This document shows, in pieces, positions 44,039 through 49,786 of a stretch of 49,786 bases of DNA. Source of the stretch: Streptomyces sp. NRRL S-87 (lineage in GTDB: Bacteria; Actinomycetota; Actinomycetes; Streptomycetales; Streptomycetaceae); NCBI RefSeq assembly GCF_000719335.1, contig NZ_JOGB01000050.1, positions 1 through 49,786 of the forward strand. Reading direction: 5' to 3'. Positions within the stretch are counted from its first letter, which is position 1, and each line of letters opens with the position of its first letter. Position numbers and translations under genes: made by a program. The notes beneath the pieces were generated by a model, which searched no databases, was not told where the DNA came from, and saw nothing but the letters and a program-made list of their open reading frames with translations.

Positions 44039-44590
44039 TCAGGACGCGGCGGAGCGCCACTCGGGGGCGAGGAGGGACCAGACCTCGGTGGACTGGCGAC
44101 GCCCGCGGTGGAGGTAGTTCTCCCGCTGGACGCCCTCGAGGGTGAAGCCGAGCCGCTTGGCGACCGCGATGCTCTTCTCGTTCTCGGTGCAGACGTGCCA
44201 CTCCAGGCGGTGGATGCCGCGGACGTGGACGGCGTGGTCGATCAGCACGCGGCAGGCCTTGGTGATCAGGCCCCGCCCCGCCCCGGCCGGCTCCATCCAG
44301 CAGCCCACCTCGGCGTTGCCGCCCGCCGCGTCGAAGACCGGGAAGAGGACCCCGCCGCGCAGGGTGCCCTCGATCCAGATGCCGAAGAGGCGCGTGCTGT
44401 CGTTCGCCGCCTTCTCCGCGTTCGTGCGCAGGAACTCGCGCGTCCCGTCGAGGTCCACGGCCCGGTCGGGGAACGCGATGTACTGGCCGATGAACTCGCG
44501 GCCGCGGTCCATGTGCGCGAGGAACTCCTCGGCGTGCCACACCTCCAGCGGCCTGAGCTGGGCGTCGTCGGCGAGGTCTATCGCGAACAT
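44039..44590 (-). CDS. GNAT acetyltransferase, RimL/RimJ-like
   Basis: 183 residues. One acetyltransferase_3 domain: LRPLEVWHAEEFLAHMDRGREFIGQYIAFPDRAVD at the front, NAEVGCWMEPAGAGRGLITKACRVLIDHAVH (acetyl-CoA loop with GAGRGLI) and RLEWHVCTENEKSIAVAKRLGFTLEGVQREN (family signature for N-terminal or ribosomal-protein acetylases). ATG at 44590 after AAGGAG. It is upstream of the MMPL stop, which lies 78 nt away beyond it on the same strand. Substrate unknown. Confidence 0.87.
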   Translation of the reverse strand: MFAIDLADDAQLRPLEVWHAEEFLAHMDRGREFIGQYIAFPDRAVDLDGTREFLRTNAEKAANDSTRLFGIWIEGTLRGGVLFPVFDAAGGNAEVGCWMEPAGAGRGLITKACRVLIDHAVHVRGIHRLEWHVCTENEKSIAVAKRLGFTLEGVQRENYLHRGRRQSTEVWSLLAPEWRSAAS

Positions 44591-44668
44591 CGGGCTCCTT
44601 CTGCGGTGACCGGCGGTGGCCGGCGGTGGCCGGGCTCTCGTCACCGGACGGGGTTGCGGGCGGGCGGA

Positions 44669-46891
44669 TCAGGCGTGCGTGGTCGCAGCCGGCTCCGCGC
44701 TTTCGTCGCTCACCCGCTGCGCCGGAAGTGTCGCATGCCGCGGCAGGTCCGGCGGCTCGATGCTGATCCTGGGCAGCCGCCGGTCCAGCCAGCCGGGGAG
44801 CCACCAGTTGGCCCCGCCGAGCATGTGCATCAGGGCCGGGACCAGCAGGGTCCGCAGGACGAAGGCGTCCAGGGCCACGGCCGCGGCCAGGGCGATGCCG
44901 AACATCGCGATGATCCGGTCGCCGGACAGGACGAAGGCCAGGAAGACCGAGATCATGATCACGGCGGCGGAGTTGATCACGCGGCTGGTCTCGGCCAGGC
45001 CGACCCTGACCGCGCGGCGGTTGTCGCCGGTCTCCAGCCACTCCTCGTACATCCGGCTGACCAGGAAGACCTGGTAGTCCATGGAGAGCCCGAAGAGCAC
45101 GGAGACCATGATCACGGGCAGGAACGGTTCGATGGGCCCGGCGCTGCCGAGGCCGAGCAGCTCGCTCCCCCAGCCCCACTGGAAGACCACGACCACGATC
45201 CCGAAGGAGGAGGCGACGGCGGCCACGTTCATGGCCGCGGCCTTGAGCGGGATGCCGATGGAGCGGAAGGCGAGCAGCAGCAGGAGGCAGCCGAGGGCGA
45301 TGACCACTCCCACGAACAGCGGCAGCTTGCCGACGATGATCTCGGCGAAGTCGTCGTAGCCCGCCGTCACGCCGCCCACGTGCACGTCGAGGCTGCTGCC
45401 CTGCTCCGCGGCCGGGATGACCTCGTCGCGCAGCCGGTCGACCAGGTCGCTCGTCTGCCGGGACTGCGGGGAGGTCTCGGGTACGACCGGGATGACGGCG
45501 GTGTCGCCGGCCCGGTTGAGGACCGCGTGCCCGGCCGTCGCGACGCCCGGGGTGTCGCGTACGGAGTCGGCGAGGCGGTCGAGCGCCAGCCGGTCCCCCG
45601 CGCCCTCCAGGTGGGCCACGAGGGTGAGCGGCCCGTTGACGCCGGGGCCGAAGCCGTCGGCGAGCAGGTCGTACGCCTGGCGGGTGGTGGAGGTGGTGGG
45701 GTTGTTGCCCTGGTCGGAGGTGCCCAGGTGGAGGGAGAGGGTGGGCAGCGCGAGGACGGTCATCACGACGGCGGCGACGGCGCCCAGCAGCTTGGGGTGG
45801 CGTTCGACGAAGGCGGCCCAGCGGGCGGCGAAGCCGGTGGTGGTCCCGGGCTCGGGGCCGCGCTCGGCGAGGGCGCGGCGCTCGCGCCGCGAGAGCGCGC
45901 GCATGCCGATGTACGAGAGCAGGGCGGGCAGCAGCGTCACGGACGCGGCCACCGTGAGGACCACGGTGAGGCTGGCGGCGATCGCGACGCCGTTGAGGAA
46001 GTTCAGCCGCAGGATCAGCATGCCGAGGAGGGCTATGCAGACGGTGGCGCCGGCGAAGACGACGGCCCGGCCGGTGGTGGCCACGGCGTTGCGGGCGGCC
46101 TCCTCGACGGCGAGGCCGCGGCGCAGGCCCTTGCGGTGGCGGGTGACGATGAACAGCGCGTAGTCGATGCCGACGCCGAGGCCGATCAGGGTTCCGAGCA
46201 TGGGCGCGAAGTCGGCGACGGCCATGGCGTGGCCGAGCAGGGTGATCCCGGCGTACGCGGTGCCGACGCTGACCAGGGCGGTCGCGAGGGGCAGCAGGCT
46301 GGCGGCCAGCGAGCCGAAGGCGAGGAAGAGGACCACGCCCGCGACGACCACGCCGATGACCTCGGCCAGGTGCATGCCGGGGGCCTCGGTGAGCTGGACG
46401 GCCCGGCCGCCGAGCTCGACCTGGAGGCCTTCCGCCTCGGCGGCCTTGGCGGCGTCGACCACGGCCCGGGCCTGGGACTTCGGCACGGAGTCGGCCTGCT
46501 GGTCGAAGGTGACCACCGCGTAGGCGGTGCGGCCGTCCCGACTGATCTGGCCGGCGCCGTCACGCTCGTACGGGCTGGCCACCGAGCCGACGCCGGGCAG
46601 TCCGGAGATCGTCTCGAGGGCCTCGGACATCCGCTGCTCGACGGAGGCGCTGTGCACGGTGGCCGGGGCGCTGGTGCGCCAGACCACGGTGTCGGTGTCG
46701 CCGCCCTGGCCGTGGAAGCCCTGTTTGAGCAGGTCGTTGGCCTTGCCGGACTCGGTGCCGGGCACCTCGTAGTTGTTCGAGTACGCGGCGCCGGCGACGG
46801 TCGCTGCGGTGGCGGTGCCGCCGAGGGCGAGGAGCCAGATCAGGACGGCGAGGAGGCGATGCCGCATGCACCACCGCGCGATAGCTGCCAA
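44669..46891 (-). CDS. MMPL/RND family membrane transporter
   Basis: 740 residues, about 12 membrane helices in the RND 1+5+1+5 pattern with two large extracellular loops (after TM1, about 35-170, and after TM7, about 375-520). TM1 is RLLAVLIWLLALGGTATAAT, and the second block contains GIDYALFIVTRHRKG and later GLSMDYQVFLVSRMYEEW, whose Asp-Tyr pairs in TM4 and TM10 carry the proton in MMPL proteins. They export lipids, glycolipids or lipopeptides. The TTG at 46891 (read as MAAIARWCMRHRL) is chosen because AGGGAG lies 8 nt upstream. No partner gene. Regulation unknown. Confidence 0.88.
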   Translation of the reverse strand: MAAIARWCMRHRLLAVLIWLLALGGTATAATVAGAAYSNNYEVPGTESGKANDLLKQGFHGQGGDTDTVVWRTSAPATVHSASVEQRMSEALETISGLPGVGSVASPYERDGAGQISRDGRTAYAVVTFDQQADSVPKSQARAVVDAAKAAEAEGLQVELGGRAVQLTEAPGMHLAEVIGVVVAGVVLFLAFGSLAASLLPLATALVSVGTAYAGITLLGHAMAVADFAPMLGTLIGLGVGIDYALFIVTRHRKGLRRGLAVEEAARNAVATTGRAVVFAGATVCIALLGMLILRLNFLNGVAIAASLTVVLTVAASVTLLPALLSYIGMRALSRRERRALAERGPEPGTTTGFAARWAAFVERHPKLLGAVAAVVMTVLALPTLSLHLGTSDQGNNPTTSTTRQAYDLLADGFGPGVNGPLTLVAHLEGAGDRLALDRLADSVRDTPGVATAGHAVLNRAGDTAVIPVVPETSPQSRQTSDLVDRLRDEVIPAAEQGSSLDVHVGGVTAGYDDFAEIIVGKLPLFVGVVIALGCLLLLLAFRSIGIPLKAAAMNVAAVASSFGIVVVVFQWGWGSELLGLGSAGPIEPFLPVIMVSVLFGLSMDYQVFLVSRMYEEWLETGDNRRAVRVGLAETSRVINSAAVIMISVFLAFVLSGDRIIAMFGIALAAAVALDAFVLRTLLVPALMHMLGGANWWLPGWLDRRLPRISIEPPDLPRHATLPAQRVSDESAEPAATTHA

Positions 46892-47106
46892 CGAGCGTGC
46901 TCCCTGATGGATCGGATCTTTACGGGAGAGGCCCGCGCGCAAAGAACGACGAAGAACGAGGCGGGGGTACGCCTTCCCGGACCAGGAGGGGGTTTTGCCC
47001 CACCCGCCACCATGGCAGCGATTGGTGATCGTTGGTCCGTTTCGTGGGCATCGTCACAGGGGCCGCACAGGCACCGCACGGACCGGGGGCTTCCGGCCGG
47101 GGACCG

Positions 47107-47673
47107 TCAGCGGCGGGTGTTGACGAAGCCGACGACCACGGAGCCCCACCAGCACCCCTGGGAGACCAGCGCGGTGCCGCCGGCCCAGACGAGGGCGGCG
47201 CGGCTCGGCGCGCCGGGGGCGGAGAGGCGGCGGGTCAGCAGCCCGGCCTGGAGTCCGTTGACCGTGAGCAGTGCGATCAGCCCGATCTTGGCCCGGGTCA
47301 GCGGGGAGGACAGGTCGGGGTGGAGCATCAGGCCGCTGACGACCAGGCCCACGAGGCCGGCCCAGATCGGGACGTGCAGGCGGGAGGTCACGTTGAGCGC
47401 CTCGGAGAGGGGGGCGCGGCCCATGAGCCAGAGGGTCCCGTACCAGTCGGCGGCCAGCACCGAACCGAAGCCGAGGACCAGGGAGGCCAGGTGCACGAAG
47501 AGCGCCGCCTCGTGCAGGACGGGGTCGGTGCGCACGTGGGTGGAGAACCAGAGGCCGCCGGTGAGCAGCACCACCGCCATGAGCGCGGCCGCCGCGACCG
47601 TCCACCAGGAGTCGTACAGCCGCACCGGTCTGAGGACGCCGGGCGCGGGGGTGGGCGCGGGAAGGGCGGACAT
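47107..47673 (-). CDS. Integral membrane protein under an iron box
   Basis: 188 residues with about five membrane helices (about 22-42, 54-78, 95-115, 130-148, 158-180). In-membrane His residues (VHLASL, RLHVPIW) and conserved Trp recall cytochrome-b-like or CopD-type small membrane proteins, but no family is certain. ATG at 47673 after CAGGAG. An almost perfect DtxR-type iron box lies 34-52 nt upstream, so expression should rise when iron is scarce. The upstream cupin gene ends inside the box. A role in iron or heme handling is inferred only from this site. Confidence 0.75.
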   Translation of the reverse strand: MSALPAPTPAPGVLRPVRLYDSWWTVAAAALMAVVLLTGGLWFSTHVRTDPVLHEAALFVHLASLVLGFGSVLAADWYGTLWLMGRAPLSEALNVTSRLHVPIWAGLVGLVVSGLMLHPDLSSPLTRAKIGLIALLTVNGLQAGLLTRRLSAPGAPSRAALVWAGGTALVSQGCWWGSVVVGFVNTRR

Positions 47674-47706
47674 GACGGGCTCCTGGCGGGGATAAGGATG
47701 ACCTAA

Positions 47707-47725
47707 GCAGGTAAGGCTTACCTAA
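47707..47725 (-). promoter_or_regulatory. DmdR/IdeR-type iron box
   Basis: The minus strand reads TTAGGTAAGCCTTACCTGC and contains the perfect dyad AGGTAAG-C-TTACCT-type core (47709-47723). It fits the actinobacterial iron-box consensus TTAGGTTAGGCTAACCTAA at about 14 of 19 positions. A half site ACCTAAG overlaps at 47701-47707. The box overlaps the cupin stop codon and sits just upstream of the membrane-protein start. Confidence 0.75.
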
Positions 47726-48165
47726 ACCTTGCGAGGTCCGTCAAGGCCGTCCGACCGCCGGACCACGAGGTGAGACGGGTCCGGCGGGGGGACCTGGTAC
47801 CCGGGGACGGAGGGCCAGCGGACGGTGAGGACCACGGAGTCCTCCTCGGCGCACCAGGAGTGGTCCACGCCCCGCCCCCACACGACGTAGTCGCCCTGCT
47901 CGGCGAGGACCACGCTGCGGCCGGGGAACTCCAGCCGGAACCGGCCGCTGATCAGCACCTGCAGCGCGACCCGCCGCTCACCGCGCACCCACTGGCCCCG
48001 CTCCTCACCCTTCGGGTGCACCCCCCACTTAATCTCGACCTCCCCGCTGTGGCGGAGGTCACCGGGGTCCTTGAAGTGGCCGAGCAGCCAGCCCCGGTCG
48101 AGCGGCGCGTCCTTGCCGGCGTTGCCGACGTACACGTCGGGAGTCATGGAGTCTTCCGAGGTCAT
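47722..48165 (-). CDS. Small cupin-fold protein
   Basis: 147 residues. The central part, EIKWGVHPKGEERGQWVRGERRVALQVLISGRFRLEFPGRSVVLAEQGDYVVWGRGVDHSWCAEEDSVVLTVRW, has the beta-strand pattern of a single cupin with weakly kept metal ligands (His in WGVHPKG and HSW). Homologues are often called signal peptidase I-like or cupin hypothetical proteins; no reaction is known. ATG at 48165, with TAGCCT (48178-48173) 7 nt upstream, indicating a leaderless mRNA. A second ATG (MTPDVYVG) six codons later is possible. It is divergent from the GNAT-DinB gene. Its stop codon lies in the iron box of the next gene. Confidence 0.75.
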   Translation of the reverse strand: MTSEDSMTPDVYVGNAGKDAPLDRGWLLGHFKDPGDLRHSGEVEIKWGVHPKGEERGQWVRGERRVALQVLISGRFRLEFPGRSVVLAEQGDYVVWGRGVDHSWCAEEDSVVLTVRWPSVPGYQVPPPDPSHLVVRRSDGLDGPRKV

Positions 48166-48172
48166 GAGCCCG

Positions 48173-48196
48173 AGGCTAGGGCAAAACCGATTGCCC
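48173..48196. promoter_or_regulatory. Cupin -10 and dyad GGGCAA-N6-TTGCCC between divergent genes
   Basis: TAGCCT (48178-48173, minus strand) ends 7 nt before the cupin ATG. The perfect 18-bp dyad GGGCAA-AACCGA-TTGCCC (48179-48196) touches it, and would lie in the spacer of the cupin promoter. A repressor site for one or both genes is plausible. Confidence 0.5.
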
Positions 48197-48225
48197 GCCT
48201 GCCCGACCAGTGCTGAGCTGGCCGC

Positions 48226-49674
48226 ATGACGTTCGATCAAGATTCCGACCCCGACCGCCGGCGACTGCTCGCGCAGTACGACCGCGAGATGCGCCTCGGC
48301 GCCCGCCCCGACGGCACCGGCGCGGTGGTGGAGGCGACCGGGCGGGTGGTACGCCAGACCTCCCCGCCGCCCGGCTGGAACGCGGTGCTGTGGTCCGGCC
48401 TCGACGAGTCGACCGCGGACGCCGAGATCGCCGCACAGGTGGCGCACTACGCGGCGCTCGACGGCGGGGCCGGCCGTCCCTTCGAGTGGAAGCTGTACGC
48501 ACACGACGGCCCGACCGACCTGGGCGCGCGGCTGGCCGCGGCCGGCCTCGAACCCGGGGAGCCCGAGACCCTGATGGTGGCCCGCGTGGCGGACCTCCCC
48601 CGGGAGCCCGAACTGGCCCCGGGCCTCCGACTGGTGGCGGTCACCGACGCGGCCGGGGTCGCGCTGATGGAGGAGGTGCACGACCGGGCGTTCGGAGCGC
48701 CCCGCCCGGACCTGGCGCACCAGATCCTGACCCAACTCACCGAGCGACCCGACACGATCGCGGCCGTGGTCGCCCTCGCGGCGACGCCGGACGGCGAACG
48801 CCCGGTCAGCGCCGCCCGTTTGGAGATGACGCCGGGCACGGCGTTCGCCGGACTCTGGGGCGGCGGCACGGTGGCGGAGTGGCGCGGCCGGGGCATTTAC
48901 CGCGCGCTGGTGGCGTACCGTGCGGCGATCGCGGCGGCGCGCGGCATCCCGTACCTCCAGGTCGACGCCTCCCCCATGAGCCGACCCATCCTCGAACGCC
49001 TCGGCTTCACCCCCCTCACCACGACGCGCGAGTACAACTGGGCCCCGAACACCCCCTCTCCGAACCGCACAGACCTCGAACCCGCACCCACACCCGCACG
49101 AACCGAACCCGAACCCGAGCCCGAGCCCGCACGAACCGAACCCGAACCCGAAACAGGCGCGCAGATCATGACCACGGAACGCATCGGCCCGCCCCTGACC
49201 GGCGGCGAGCGCGAGACCCTGCGCGCCTTCCTCGACTACCACCGCGCCACCCTCGCCATGAAGTGCGAGGGCCTCACCGACGAGGAGCTGCGCCGCCGCT
49301 CGATGCCGCCGTCGACCCTGTCGCTGCTGGGCCTCGTCCGACACATGGCGGAGGTGGAACGGACCTGGTTCCGCCGGACCATGAACGGCGAGGACCTCCC
49401 CCTGCGCTGGTCCGCCGAGGGCGACTACCAGGCGGCGTACGACGCCACGGGCGCCACCCGCGCCGAGGCCTTCGCGGCCTGGGAGGAGGAGGTCGCGCAC
49501 GCGCGCCGCATCGAGCAGGCCGCCGAGTCCCTCGACGTGACGGCGCACAACAAGAACTGGGACGAGGACGTCTCCCTGCGGCTGGTGATGCTCCACCTGA
49601 TCCACGAGTACGCCCGCCACAACGGCCACGCGGACTTCCTCCGCGAGGGCATCGACGGCACGGTGGGCGCCTGA
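48226..49674 (+). CDS. Two-domain protein: GNAT acetyltransferase fused to DinB-like (DUF664) domain
   Basis: 482 residues. Residues about 1-275 form a GNAT-type acyltransferase (LQVDASPMSRPILERLGFTPL at its end; GGTVAEWRGRGIYRALVAYRAA with the acetyl-CoA loop). Residues about 276-314 are an EP/ART-rich linker (EPAPTPARTEPEPEPEPART). Residues about 315-482 start with MTTERIGPPLTGGERETLRAFLDYHRATLAMKCEGLTDEELRRR, exactly like the start of free DinB/DUF664 proteins, and end HLIHEYARHNGHADFLREG with metal-binding His. No ribosome site precedes the internal ATG (49168), so one polypeptide is likely. DinB-fold enzymes include mycothiol- or bacillithiol-dependent transferases. Substrates unknown. 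Confidence 0.82.
   Translation: MTFDQDSDPDRRRLLAQYDREMRLGARPDGTGAVVEATGRVVRQTSPPPGWNAVLWSGLDESTADAEIAAQVAHYAALDGGAGRPFEWKLYAHDGPTDLGARLAAAGLEPGEPETLMVARVADLPREPELAPGLRLVAVTDAAGVALMEEVHDRAFGAPRPDLAHQILTQLTERPDTIAAVVALAATPDGERPVSAARLEMTPGTAFAGLWGGGTVAEWRGRGIYRALVAYRAAIAAARGIPYLQVDASPMSRPILERLGFTPLTTTREYNWAPNTPSPNRTDLEPAPTPARTEPEPEPEPARTEPEPETGAQIMTTERIGPPLTGGERETLRAFLDYHRATLAMKCEGLTDEELRRRSMPPSTLSLLGLVRHMAEVERTWFRRTMNGEDLPLRWSAEGDYQAAYDATGATRAEAFAAWEEEVAHARRIEQAAESLDVTAHNKNWDEDVSLRLVMLHLIHEYARHNGHADFLREGIDGTVGA
49066..49154. repeat. Hexamer-type repeats encoding the GNAT-DinB linker
   Basis: Imperfect CCCGAA/CCCGAG/CCCGCA units, including two copies of a GCACGAACCGAACCCGAA block (at about 49108 and 49131), encode the Glu-Pro linker. 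They look like recent slippage or duplication that keeps the frame. Confidence 0.6.
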
Positions 49675-49786
49675 CGCCCGAACGTCTCGCAGCCCCGTCA
49701 GGCCGTCCCGTGGTGTGTGGGGGAGGCGCTTGACAGGGGTGGCAGGCTGGACCGGAGGCAGGCCCGGGCCAGGGGTGGCCGCAGGC
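49675..49786. other. Right-edge intergenic end
   Basis: No gene is seen after the GNAT-DinB stop. A lone TTGACA (49730-49735) has no -10 partner in the window. Confidence 0.5.

Noticed and set aside
49730..49735. TTGACA as promoter at the right edge
   Set aside because: No acceptable -10 downstream within the window.

Overview
The window looks like a chromosomal core-to-intermediate segment of a Streptomyces (high-GC actinomycete). The evidence is very high GC with G/C-dominated third codon positions, GTG/TTG starts, long GC-rich bidirectional terminators, TAGnnT -10 elements directly in front of start codons (probable leaderless mRNAs), and products typical of the genus (PutR-type regulator, LAL-type LuxR, YceI, fused UreAB, GGDEF/EAL membrane protein). 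From memory the order resembles the S. coelicolor region around ilvB-ilvN-ilvC-serA-leuB-ilvE-ureAB/C-cimA-accB; this was not checked. No phage, IS, tRNA, rRNA or CRISPR was seen.

Layout. 1-2.9 kb: start of an acyl-CoA carboxylase beta subunit (cut by the window edge), a YceI protein with a clear promoter and dyad operator, and a membrane protein with a Gly-rich tail. 2.9-10.8 kb: citramalate synthase cimA behind a structured, terminator-bearing leader; then a compact block of TetR, agmatine deiminase, ureC and ureAB on the minus strand, facing an NCS1 transporter. 10.8-13.5 kb: ilvE, leuB and a 46-residue protein; the ilvE and leuB leaders share the same hairpin/operator core. 13.7-18 kb: LysR regulator divergent from an MDR oxidoreductase, then a Tat-exported phospholipase C. 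18-22 kb: proline catabolism (pruA, proline dehydrogenase, divergent PutR-type activator). 22-27.5 kb: FAD monooxygenase, lipoprotein, and a TetR/MFS efflux pair sharing an operator. 27.6-33.3 kb: serA, ilvC, ilvN, ilvB with a classic leader-peptide attenuator. 33.3-39.7 kb: membrane GGDEF-EAL protein, D-2-hydroxyacid dehydrogenase divergent from an aldo/keto reductase, and a sugar-dehydrogenase-like lipoprotein. 39.7-49.8 kb: LAL regulator and small protein, DUF3887-like secreted protein, GNAT, MMPL, a membrane protein preceded by an iron box, a cupin, and a GNAT-DinB fusion.

The core theme is branched-chain amino acid synthesis: CimA makes citramalate from pyruvate and acetyl-CoA, LeuB acts on the isoleucine and leucine branches, IlvBN and IlvC make and reduce the acetohydroxy acids, and IlvE does the last transamination; SerA feeds serine/glycine. 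leuA, leuCD and ilvD are not in the window. The most interesting unexplained items are the orphan urease/agmatine deiminase/NCS1/TetR unit, the structured cimA leader, the shared ACGTCC-N7-GGACGT element of ilvE and leuB, and a diguanylate cyclase with an eroded EAL domain.
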